From positions 23,147-87,146 of the forward strand of contig JAEWHT010000025.1 of the NCBI GenBank assembly GCA_023387695.1: a stretch of DNA of 64,000 bases, written 5' to 3'. How positions within the stretch are numbered: position 1 is the first letter of the stretch; each line of letters starts with the position of its first letter. A program made the translations under genes and the position numbers. Shown here one piece after another: positions 57,227-64,000 of the stretch. Below the pieces are notes generated by a model, which ran no database searches, was not told the DNA's origin, and saw only the letters and a list, made by a program, of their open reading frames with translations. Source of the stretch: Pseudomonadota bacterium (GTDB lineage Bacteria > Pseudomonadota > Alphaproteobacteria > Rhizobiales > Xanthobacteraceae).

Positions 57227-58651
57227 ATGACCCATCATTTGGCGCGAGGTCTGCTCGTTGTCGCCACGCTCGCGCTCTCCGGCTGCGCCGCTTTCTCGCC
57301 TGACAGCGGCATGACAGCTGTCTCCGAGATGACGAGCCAGACCATAAATAAAGACGTCGCCTTCGTGCGAACCGCCGAAGGCGCCGGTGCGGTCGATGCG
57401 CGCGTCCACCAACTGCTGTCGGGAACGCTAAGTGTCGAAACCGCCGTTCAGATCGCCCTGCTCAACAACAAGGGCCTGCAAGCCGCCTATAACGAGCTGG
57501 CGTTGGCCGAGACCGATCTGGTCGAGCAAAGCCTGCCGCCCAATCCGGTGTTTTCGGTCTCCCGGATCGCGGGCAATGGCGCCAGCGAGATCGAACGCCA
57601 GGTCGTCGGCGACATCCTGGCGCTAGCCACGCTGCCATTCCGCTCCGAGATCGCGCGCGAGCGCTTTCGTCAGGCGCAATTGCGCGCGGCGCTGGCGACG
57701 CTCCGGCTCGCCGCCGATGTGCGCCGCGCCCATACCCGCGCGGTTGCCGGCAACGAAATGGTGGCGCTGCTGACAGATGCGAAAGCGACAGCGGAATCGA
57801 CTGCACAGCTCGCCGTCAAGCTCGGCGAGACCGGCTCGATCAACAAGCTCGACCAGGCTCGCGAGCAGGTGTTTTACGCCGAGACCACCGCCGATCTCGC
57901 CACTGCGCATCAGGCGGCGACCAGCGCGCGTGAAAAGCTGGCTCGCTTGATGGGACTGTGGGACGACGGCCTCGACTTCCGCCTGCCCAGCGCCTTGCCG
58001 CCATTGCCACGCCGGCCGCTGGCCTTGCCCTCGATCGAGGCCGATGCGGTCGCCCATCGCATCGACCTGCAGATCGCGCGGCTGGAACTGACGGCGTTGG
58101 CGAAGTCGCTGAACCTCACCGAGGCGACCCGCTTCGTGACGCTGCTCGATCTCGCCGGCATCTCGCGTCGGACCCAGGATCCCGAAGGCGCGCCGTTCCG
58201 TGAGCGCGGCTTCGACGTGCAGTTCCAGATCCCGATCTTCGACGGCGGCGAGGTGCGGGTGCGGCAGGCGGCGGAGACCTACAATCTCGCCTTCAACCGC
58301 CTGACCGAGCGCGCCGTGAATGTTCGCTCCGAGGCGCGCGATGCCTATCGGGTCTATCGCTCGACCTACGACATCGCGAGCCACTACCAGCGCGAGATCC
58401 TGCCGCTGCGCAAGATCATCACCGAGGAGATGCAGCTGCGCTTCTCGAGCATGCAGGTCGACATCTTCGCGCTCCTGACCGAGGCACGGCAACGGCTCGC
58501 GTCGCTGCGCGGCGCGATCGACGCCAGGCAGAACTTCTTCCTCGCCCAGTCCGAGTTGCAAACCGCCATCAATGGCGGCGGCGCGCCTGCGGCCCGCGGC
58601 GAGAATTCAACCAACATCGCCGCGGCAGCACCTGCCGATGGCGGCCACTGA
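57227..58651 (+). CDS. TolC-family outer-membrane efflux lipoprotein
   Basis: A 474-residue outer-membrane factor with a lipobox LALSGCAAFS, like CusC. The TolC repeat pattern is seen in VQIALLNNKGLQAAYNELAL with SLPPNPVFSVSR, and again in VAHRIDLQIARLELTALAKS with ATRFVTLLDLAGI and PIFDGGEVRVRQAAE. Trimers would span the outer membrane and periplasm. No RND pump (CusA) or adaptor (CusB) gene is in the window, so it must pair with one encoded elsewhere. It begins nine bases after the lipoprotein gene; the oxidase gene starts 13 bases after it. Confidence 0.9.
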   Translation: MTHHLARGLLVVATLALSGCAAFSPDSGMTAVSEMTSQTINKDVAFVRTAEGAGAVDARVHQLLSGTLSVETAVQIALLNNKGLQAAYNELALAETDLVEQSLPPNPVFSVSRIAGNGASEIERQVVGDILALATLPFRSEIARERFRQAQLRAALATLRLAADVRRAHTRAVAGNEMVALLTDAKATAESTAQLAVKLGETGSINKLDQAREQVFYAETTADLATAHQAATSAREKLARLMGLWDDGLDFRLPSALPPLPRRPLALPSIEADAVAHRIDLQIARLELTALAKSLNLTEATRFVTLLDLAGISRRTQDPEGAPFRERGFDVQFQIPIFDGGEVRVRQAAETYNLAFNRLTERAVNVRSEARDAYRVYRSTYDIASHYQREILPLRKIITEEMQLRFSSMQVDIFALLTEARQRLASLRGAIDARQNFFLAQSELQTAINGGGAPAARGENSTNIAAAAPADGGH

Positions 58652-58664
58652 CATGGAGGCCAGC

Positions 58665-59996
58665 ATGTTTTCCCGCAGAGGATTTTTGGGCACCGCCGCG
58701 CTCGTCAGCGCATCAGCCGTCCGCGGCCGCGTGCAAGCCACTTCTATTCCGGAAGCACCAATGATGGACAAGGCAGTGATGCAACCGCCGCTGCACCCGA
58801 CCAGCGGCCCCGATTATCGCCCCGTTGTCACGCTCAACGGCTGGACGCTGCCGTTCCGCATGAACGGCGACTGGAAGGAATTCCACCTCGTCGCCGAGCC
58901 CGTGGTGCGCGAGTTCGCCGAAGGCATGAAAGTCAATCTCTGGGGCTATAATGGCCAGTCGCCGGGACCGACCATCGAGGCCGTCGAAGGCGACAAGGTC
59001 CGCATCTTCGTCACCAACCGCCTGCCCGAATACACCACCGTTCACTGGCACGGCATGATCGTGCCCAGCGGAATGGATGGTGTCGGCGGATTGACCCAGC
59101 CCCACATCCAGCCCGGCAAGACCTTCGTTTACGAGTTCGAGATGAAGAAGAGCGGGACCTTCATGTACCACCCGCATTCCGACGAGATGGTGCAGATGGC
59201 GATGGGCATGATGGGCATGGTCGTCGTCCATCCGCGCGACCCGAACTTCCGCCCCGTCGACCGCGACTTCGTCTTCGTGATGAGCACCTATCGCGTCGAC
59301 CCCGGCACTTATCTGCCGCGGGTCAACGAGATGACGGATTTCAACATGTGGACCTGGAATTCGCGCGTATTCCCAGGCATCGACCCGCTGCCTGTCAGGC
59401 TCGGCGACAAGGTGCGCGTGCGCATCGGCAATCTCAGCATGACCAACCATCCGATCCATCTGCACGGTCACAGCTTTGCCGTCACCTGCACCGACGGCGG
59501 CTGGATTCCCGAGAGCGCACAATATCCGGAGACGACGACGGACGTGCCGGTCGGTGCAGTGCGCGTGTTCGACGTGCTCGCCGACAATCCCGGCGATTGG
59601 GCGTTCCACTGCCACAAATCGCATCACACCATGAACGCGATGGGGCACGACATGCGCAACATGATCGGCGTCTCGCGCAAGGATCTCGCCAAGGCCGTCG
59701 GCAAGCTCGCGCCCGATGCCATGGTGATGGGCCAATCGGGCATGGCGATGGGCAACATGGAGATGCCCGCGCCCGACAACACGCTGCCGATGATGTCGGG
59801 CGCCGGCCAATTCGGTCCGATCGAGATGGGCGGAATGTTCACGGTGATGAAGATCCGCGCGGATCTCGCCCGCGACGATTATCGCGATCCCGGCCCCTAT
59901 CAATTCCCGCAAGGCACCGTCGCTTATGAGGTCGCCTCGCCCGCGGCAGAGCCGGCGCGGCAGCCGGCTACACCGGCGCACAAGATGAAGATGTGA
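58665..59996 (+). CDS. Multicopper oxidase (CopA/CueO-like, TAT-exported)
   Basis: A 443-residue oxidase that oxidises copper(I) to less toxic copper(II) in the periplasm. ATG 58665 has GGAGG (58655-58659) five bases upstream and gives a twin-arginine signal SRRGFLGTAALVSASA; ATG 58653 overlaps that site. Copper ligands are in VHWHGMIVPSG, YHPHSDEM, HPIHLHGHSF and HCHKSHHTMNAM. The last has the type 1 His and Met in the HCH-x3-H-x4-M spacing. A Met-rich stretch at about residues 340-390 (MVMGQSGMAMGNMEMP) suggests copper(I) docking. It is the core enzyme of the operon. Confidence 0.94.
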   Translation: MFSRRGFLGTAALVSASAVRGRVQATSIPEAPMMDKAVMQPPLHPTSGPDYRPVVTLNGWTLPFRMNGDWKEFHLVAEPVVREFAEGMKVNLWGYNGQSPGPTIEAVEGDKVRIFVTNRLPEYTTVHWHGMIVPSGMDGVGGLTQPHIQPGKTFVYEFEMKKSGTFMYHPHSDEMVQMAMGMMGMVVVHPRDPNFRPVDRDFVFVMSTYRVDPGTYLPRVNEMTDFNMWTWNSRVFPGIDPLPVRLGDKVRVRIGNLSMTNHPIHLHGHSFAVTCTDGGWIPESAQYPETTTDVPVGAVRVFDVLADNPGDWAFHCHKSHHTMNAMGHDMRNMIGVSRKDLAKAVGKLAPDAMVMGQSGMAMGNMEMPAPDNTLPMMSGAGQFGPIEMGGMFTVMKIRADLARDDYRDPGPYQFPQGTVAYEVASPAAEPARQPATPAHKMKM

Positions 59997-60028
59997 GTGT
60001 TTCGATGAATGACCAACCGGAGAATACA

Positions 60029-60484
60029 ATGAAGACGACGATCAAACTTGCACTTGCGCTGGCGGCGCTCTCGATTGTGCCCGCGCTCGCGCATGAGGGA
60101 CACGACCATCACGGCTTCTCGGCCGGTGAACCCGGCGATCCCCACAAGCCCGCGCGCACCGTCGAGATCGCGCTCAGCGAAATGTCCTACGAGCCGTCGA
60201 ACATCAATGTGAAGCGCGGCGAGCAGATCCGCTTCGTGCTGCACAATGTCGGCAAGGAGGACCATGAATTCCTGCTTGCGACACCTAAGGAGAACCTCGC
60301 GCATGCCGAGGTGATGAAGAAGCACCCGCATATGGAGCACGACGATCCGAACGGCGTGCGGCTGGCCCCGAACAAGACGACCGAGATCGTCTGGAAGTTC
60401 ACCAAATCGGGCACGTTCGAATTTTCCTGCCTGATCCCCGACCATCGCGACTACGGCATGGTCGGCCACGTCACCGTGAAATGA
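60029..60484 (+). CDS. Exported cupredoxin-like copper-binding protein
   Basis: A 151-residue protein; GGAG at 60019-60022 supports ATG 60029. The signal peptide ends at PALAHE. The mature N-terminus is His-rich (HEGHDHHG). A plastocyanin/azurin-type barrel follows: VEIALSEMSYEPSNINVKRG, VLHNVGKEDHEFLL, and FEFSCLIPDHRDYGMVGHV. The type 1 copper ligands His (DHE), Cys (FSCLIPDH), His and Met (GM) are in the usual order. It may carry electrons or copper between the oxidase and other periplasmic proteins. It lies 32 bases after the oxidase gene. Confidence 0.92.
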   Translation: MKTTIKLALALAALSIVPALAHEGHDHHGFSAGEPGDPHKPARTVEIALSEMSYEPSNINVKRGEQIRFVLHNVGKEDHEFLLATPKENLAHAEVMKKHPHMEHDDPNGVRLAPNKTTEIVWKFTKSGTFEFSCLIPDHRDYGMVGHVTVK

Positions 60485-60500
60485 GCAGGTGGAGACCAAC

Positions 60501-60800
60501 ATGAAACCAATCATCCGCATCACCACCGCGCTCGCGCTGACGCTGGGCCTGACAATGGGCGCACTCGCGCAAGCCGCCTCGATCAGCGGCGAGGTCAAGA
60601 AGATCGACGAGGGCGCCGGCAAGATCACGCTCAAGCACGGCCCCGCCAAGAGCCTCGGCATGGACGAGCCCATGACCATGGTCTACCGCGTCACGGACCC
60701 CGCCATGCTTAGGCAGCTCAAGGTCGGCGACAAGGTGACGTTCGAGGCCGAGGAGGCGGCGTCGGGGTACACAGTGACGAAGCTGCAGAAGGCGAAGTAG
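60501..60800 (+). CDS. CusF-like periplasmic copper chaperone
   Basis: A 99-residue protein; GGTGGAGA at 60488-60495 supports ATG 60501. Signal peptide ends at ALAQAA. The mature domain has the CusF OB-fold pattern: ISGEVKKIDEGAGKITLKHG, then LGMDEPMTMVYRVTD. His, Met and Met ligands of CusF are conserved (KHG, PMTM), but the Trp that caps the copper in CusF is Met here. CusF passes copper to the CusCBA pump, which again implies a pump elsewhere. It is the last gene of the copper operon; a REP-like hairpin follows eight bases after its stop codon. Confidence 0.9.
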   Translation: MKPIIRITTALALTLGLTMGALAQAASISGEVKKIDEGAGKITLKHGPAKSLGMDEPMTMVYRVTDPAMLRQLKVGDKVTFEAEEAASGYTVTKLQKAK

Positions 60801-60807
60801 GCTTCTT

Positions 60808-60848
60808 GTCATTCCGGGGCGTGCCTCTTGGCGCGAGCCCGGAATGAC
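60808..60848. repeat. Short REP-like hairpin, GTCATTCCGGGGC type
   Basis: GTCATTCCGGG (60808-60818) and CCCGGAATGAC (60838-60848) pair around a short loop right after the copper operon. The arms match the outer arms of the element at 42324-42403. It probably also acts as the operon's terminator. Confidence 0.75.
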
Positions 60849-61080
60849 GGCTGGCCCCCCGAAATACCCCGGCCCGACCGCCTCCGAACCCCCTCTGTTA
60901 ACCCTTTGCTAACCATACACCCGGCAAGAATTGCCGGGTGAAGTCGAGTGTCGTCAGCCGCGTAAAACGGGAGCCCCCGTGGACGCCAGTGCGGTGCCTC
61001 ACTTTCGGAACGGCGGCCCATCGGCCGCCGCGCAGACGTTTGGGGCGCGCGGACGGCAGTCGCGCGGGGAGGCAGCTACC

Positions 61081-63222
61081 ATGGTCGACGTCACCGCGGG
61101 ACAGGGCGTAGGCAGCGCGAGGCCGGGCATCCCCTCCCTCAACGAAATCGTCACCATCCTCAAGCGCGGCGACATCGCGCTCGCGCTCGGCATCCTCACC
61201 ATCCTGGTGGTGCTGATCCTGCCACTGCCCTCGATCGTGCTGGACCTGTTCCTGGCGATCTCGATCACGCTTTCGATCCTGATCCTGATGACGTCGCTGT
61301 TCATTCAGACGCCACTGGAATTCTCCGCCTTCCCGACCGTCCTGCTGATCTCGACGATGCTGCGGCTGTCGCTCAACATGGCCTCGACCCGCCTGATCCT
61401 GTCGCACGGGCACGAGGGCACGGACGCCGCCGGTCACGTCATCGAAGCCTTCGGCAGCTTCGTGATGGGCGGCAATTTCGTCATCGGCATCATCGTCTTC
61501 GCCATCCTGATCATCGTCAACTTCGTCGTCATCACCAAGGGCTCGGGCCGTATCGCCGAAGTCGCCGCCCGCTTCCACCTCGACGCGATGCCCGGCAAGC
61601 AGATGGCGATCGACGCCGACCTCTCGGCCGGCCTGATCGACGAGAAGGTCGCCAAGCATCGCCGCAAGGAGCTGGAGGACGAGAGTGGCTTCTTCGGCGC
61701 CATGGACGGTGCCTCGAAGTTCGTCCGCGGCGATGCCATCGCCGGCCTTCTGATCGTCTTCATCAATGTCGTCGGCGGCATGATCATCGGCGTTGCTCAG
61801 CAGGGTCTCTCCTTCGCCGACGCCGGCCGCAGCTACACGCTGCTGACCGTCGGTGACGGCCTCGTCACCCAGGTGCCGGCGCTAATCGTCTCGACCGCCG
61901 CGGGCCTGCTCGTCTCCAAGGCCGGCGTCTCCGGTGCCGCCGACAAGGCGCTGATGAAGCAGTTCTCGGGCTATCCGCAGGCACTGGCGATGTCGTCGGC
62001 GGTCATGCTGGTCCTGGCCGCGCTGCCGGGCATTCCGACCATCCCCTTCCTCGCGCTCGGCGCCGGCGCCGGCGCACTCGCCTGGAACGCCCGCAACCAC
62101 AAGCGCACCAGCATCAAGGCCGAGGAAGCCGCCAAGGCCGCGCCGGCTGCTGGTCAGCCCGGCGCACCGGGTGCCGCGGCTGCGGAGGAGCCGATCTCGG
62201 CGGCGCTGAAGATCGACGACCTCAAGATCGAGCTCGGCTATGCGCTCTTGCCGCTCGTCAACGGCCCCGACGGCACCGATCGCCTCACCGAGCAGATCAA
62301 GGCGCTGCGCCGCTCGCTCGCGATCGAGATGGGCTTTGTGATGCCGGCGGTACGCATCCTCGACAACGTCCAGCTCGAAGCCAACACCTACATCATCAAG
62401 ATCAAGGAGGTCGACGCCGGCACCGGCAAGATCTGGCCGAACCAGTTCATGGTCATGGATCCCGGCGGCAGCCAGGTGCAGGTGCCCGGCATCCACACCA
62501 CCGAGCCGACCTTCGGCCTGCCCGCCACCTGGGTCGATGCCAGCCTCAAGGAAGAAGCCTCGCTCAAGGGCTACACCGTCGTCGACGCCGCGACCGTGCT
62601 CTCGACCCACCTCACCGAGCTGCTCAAGGCCAACATGTCGGACCTGCTCTCCTACGGCGAGGTGCAGAAGCTGCTCAAGGAGCTGCCGAAGGAGCAGAGC
62701 GAGCTGGTCAAGGACATCGTGCCCGGTCAGGTCACGGTCTCCGGCATCCAGCGCGTACTCCAGCTGCTGCTCGCCGAGCGCATCTCGATCCGCGACCTGT
62801 CGACTATCCTCGAGGGCATCGCCGATTCGCTCGCCTTCTCGCGCAATCCCGCGACCATGGTCGAGCATGTCCGCGCTCGCCTGGCGCGGCAGATCTGCGC
62901 GCAGAACACCTCCTACGCCGGCTACCTCCCGCTGATCGCGCTGTCCGCACGGTGGGAGCAGGCCTTTGCCGAATCCATCATCGGCCAGGGCGAAGAACGC
63001 AGCCTCGCGATGCAGCCCTCGAAGCTGTCGGAATTCATGACCGCCGTGCGCGAAGCCTTCGAGCGCGCCGCCCGCGAAGGGGAGGCACCGGTGCTCGTCA
63101 CCTCTGCGGCAATTCGTCCCTTCGTCCGCTCTCTGGTCGAGCGGTTCCGGGCTCAAACCACCGTTCTGTCGCAGGCCGAAATCCACCCCCGGGCAAGGCT
63201 GAAGACGGTTGGAAGCATCTGA
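61081..63222 (+). CDS. flhA: Flagellar biosynthesis protein FlhA
   Basis: A 713-residue inner-membrane component of the flagellar type III export gate. ATG 61081 has GGGGAGG at 61066-61072. The N-terminal half holds about eight helices (LTILVVLILPLPSIVLDLFL, TLSILILMTSLFIQTPLEFS) and the FHIPEP-type signature region FSAFPTVLLISTMLRLSLN. GKQMAIDADLSAGLI is the cytoplasmic-loop segment that couples export to proton flow. A 60-residue Ala/Pro-rich linker leads to the C-terminal domain that binds export substrates and FlgN/FliS-type chaperones. No other flagellar gene is in the window. The hairpin after its stop codon suggests it is not co-transcribed with the small gene downstream. Confidence 0.97.
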   Translation: MVDVTAGQGVGSARPGIPSLNEIVTILKRGDIALALGILTILVVLILPLPSIVLDLFLAISITLSILILMTSLFIQTPLEFSAFPTVLLISTMLRLSLNMASTRLILSHGHEGTDAAGHVIEAFGSFVMGGNFVIGIIVFAILIIVNFVVITKGSGRIAEVAARFHLDAMPGKQMAIDADLSAGLIDEKVAKHRRKELEDESGFFGAMDGASKFVRGDAIAGLLIVFINVVGGMIIGVAQQGLSFADAGRSYTLLTVGDGLVTQVPALIVSTAAGLLVSKAGVSGAADKALMKQFSGYPQALAMSSAVMLVLAALPGIPTIPFLALGAGAGALAWNARNHKRTSIKAEEAAKAAPAAGQPGAPGAAAAEEPISAALKIDDLKIELGYALLPLVNGPDGTDRLTEQIKALRRSLAIEMGFVMPAVRILDNVQLEANTYIIKIKEVDAGTGKIWPNQFMVMDPGGSQVQVPGIHTTEPTFGLPATWVDASLKEEASLKGYTVVDAATVLSTHLTELLKANMSDLLSYGEVQKLLKELPKEQSELVKDIVPGQVTVSGIQRVLQLLLAERISIRDLSTILEGIADSLAFSRNPATMVEHVRARLARQICAQNTSYAGYLPLIALSARWEQAFAESIIGQGEERSLAMQPSKLSEFMTAVREAFERAAREGEAPVLVTSAAIRPFVRSLVERFRAQTTVLSQAEIHPRARLKTVGSI

Positions 63223-63263
63223 TTTGCCTTAAGAAGCCGTGTGTTTTTCGGCCACAGGCAAAT
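63222..63263 (+). terminator. Candidate terminator after flhA
   Basis: ATTTGCC (63222-63228) pairs with GGCAAAT (63257-63263), with an inner GCCG/CGGC pairing at 63236-63239 and 63249-63252. The first arm begins at the last base of the flhA stop codon. Only a short TGGTTTCT follows. Confidence 0.4.
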
Positions 63264-63516
63264 GGTTTCTGAGTTCCCGGCGCCTTGTCGACCAAGTGCT
63301 GAGAAGGCGCCAGAGCAGCACATTACAGCTTTGAAATAATTGCCAAATCGAACGATCAAGCCTCGTTTTTGATCGCGATCTTTCACATCCTATCACGCTC
63401 TTGTGATCGCCACTTGGGAACGAATCCGCCCAATACTAGGTTGTTGGGCACCGGAAGCATGAACCCGCCTGAACAGGCCGGCGACTACTTCGGGTAGATG
63501 GCGGCAGGAGGCTTCC

Positions 63517-63717
63517 ATGAACCACTCGATTTACAGCGCAGATCGCTCGACCCACCTCAAGGTGGTCGTCGTTGCGCTCGTTGCCGGCATCGCGCTCGCG
63601 GGCTTCGGCATCTCGGCGCGGACGAGTTCGGATGAAGGCCTCACCCAGACTGCGCGCGTCATCAAGGCCGGCAAGCCGGTGATGATCACCAACTCGAACG
63701 CATTGGTCGTTCGCTAA
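63517..63717 (+). CDS. Small single-helix membrane protein, unknown function
   Basis: A 66-residue protein with a strong ribosome site AGGAGG (63506-63511) five bases before the ATG. A single hydrophobic helix at about residues 15-33 (LKVVVVALVAGIALAGFGIS) follows a polar start, so it is either an anchored protein or has an uncleaved signal. The short periplasmic tail is TQTARVIKAGKPVMITNSNALVVR. Similar short proteins occur in Bradyrhizobium, but no role is known. A 7-base hairpin CGATCAA/TTGATCG at 63353-63375 lies upstream, and a strong hairpin follows about 100 bases after the stop codon. Confidence 0.7.
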   Translation: MNHSIYSADRSTHLKVVVVALVAGIALAGFGISARTSSDEGLTQTARVIKAGKPVMITNSNALVVR

Positions 63718-63812
63718 GGAGATTTTGAGTTTCAGGAATTCACGCGGCTCTTTACCAGCCCCCCAAAGTCGCCACGTGGATATGTAGACGACCCCAACCC
63801 CAAGTCGACTAC

Positions 63813-63843
63813 AGAAAGCGCCCGCCCCCCACGGGCGCTTTCT
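63813..63843 (+). terminator. Strong rho-independent-like hairpin
   Basis: Perfect 12-base arms AGAAAGCGCCCG (63813-63824) and CGGGCGCTTTCT (63832-63843), with a seven-base C-rich loop, are followed by CATGTTTG. It probably ends the transcript of the small membrane protein gene and may work on both strands. Confidence 0.7.
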
Positions 63844-63898
63844 CATGTTTGGGGGTGACTTCAATTCCAAGTCATTAGCAGCGACATCCTCCGCTCTC

Positions 63899-64000
63899 GT
63901 GTCCCGGACGCGCTGCAGCGCGAAGCGGTGCGGCGCAGAGCCGGGACCCAGCAGGCCGCGGCACTCGCTGATGTATGGGCCCCGGCTCTGCAGCGCATCA
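63899..64000. repeat. Intergenic palindromic repeat, cut by the window end
   Basis: GCAGAGCCGGGACCCA (63935-63950) is complementary, with one mismatch, to TGGGCCCCGGCTCTGC (63976-63991). It resembles a dispersed Bradyrhizobium intergenic element. The right end is outside the window. Confidence 0.5.

Noticed and set aside
1..64000. tRNA, rRNA, CRISPR, integrase, transposase and prophage signals
   Set aside because: I looked for cloverleaf-like inverted repeats, direct-repeat arrays and DDE or tyrosine recombinase motifs and saw none that hold up.

Overview
The window looks like chromosomal DNA of a Bradyrhizobium-type alphaproteobacterium. It is GC-rich throughout. The gene families (FlhA, DUF6894, PQQ-type dehydrogenase with a c-type haem, large cyclase/AAA/TPR regulator, many ABC binding proteins) and the scattered intergenic palindromes of the type common in Bradyrhizobium and Rhodopseudomonas point the same way. 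The genus is an inference from content, not a database result. I see no rRNA, tRNA, CRISPR array, transposase, integrase or phage gene, so this is ordinary chromosome with several accessory islands.

Layout. 0-7 kb: aroE, a carboxymuconolactone-decarboxylase-fold protein, a VOC protein, a secreted caspase-like protein with a WD40 propeller, a methyltransferase and a two-domain L,D-transpeptidase. 7-11.4 kb: an orphan PstS-like protein, a class III CoA-transferase and a branched-chain-amino-acid-type binding protein. 11.5-16.5 kb: a glycan island with a flippase, a glycosyltransferase, a divergent exported GH10 hydrolase and a DUF6492 protein. 16.5-20.8 kb: a PCMT-like methyltransferase overlapping a SAM/cyclase/AAA/TPR regulator. 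21-29.7 kb: a nonribosomal peptide synthetase (NRPS) island with a 2144-residue two-module synthetase, a 54-residue Lys-rich protein with its own terminator, an Sfp-type phosphopantetheinyl transferase and a translationally coupled LLM flavin monooxygenase.

29.7-34.6 kb: an acetylpolyamine/histone deacetylase-type hydrolase, an SMP-30 protein, a PQQ-type dehydrogenase with cytochrome c, and two small coupled proteins. 34.6-38 kb: two enoyl-CoA hydratases flanking a gamma-glutamyltransferase. 38-46 kb: an amine/amino-acid catabolic region with an ABC importer, a PuuB-like oxidase, a D-amino-acid dehydrogenase, an omega-aminotransferase and two HTH-cupin regulators beside inverted repeats. 46-49.3 kb: an LprI-like protein and a second caspase-like protein, this one with SEL1 repeats. 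49.3-54 kb: a PaoABC-like molybdenum hydroxylase and a divergent TetR regulator. 54-56.3 kb: a DUF4864 protein, lspA and an MFS transporter. 56.4-60.8 kb: a copper-tolerance operon. 60.9-64 kb: flhA, a small membrane protein and a strong hairpin.

The best candidate for something undescribed is the NRPS island. Its first adenylation domain resembles oxalyl-CoA-synthetase-type acyl ligases. Its second carries Val where amino-acid-activating domains carry the Asp that grips the alpha-amino group. The enzyme ends in a condensation domain with no thioesterase. Together these suggest a product that is not a simple alpha-amino-acid peptide.
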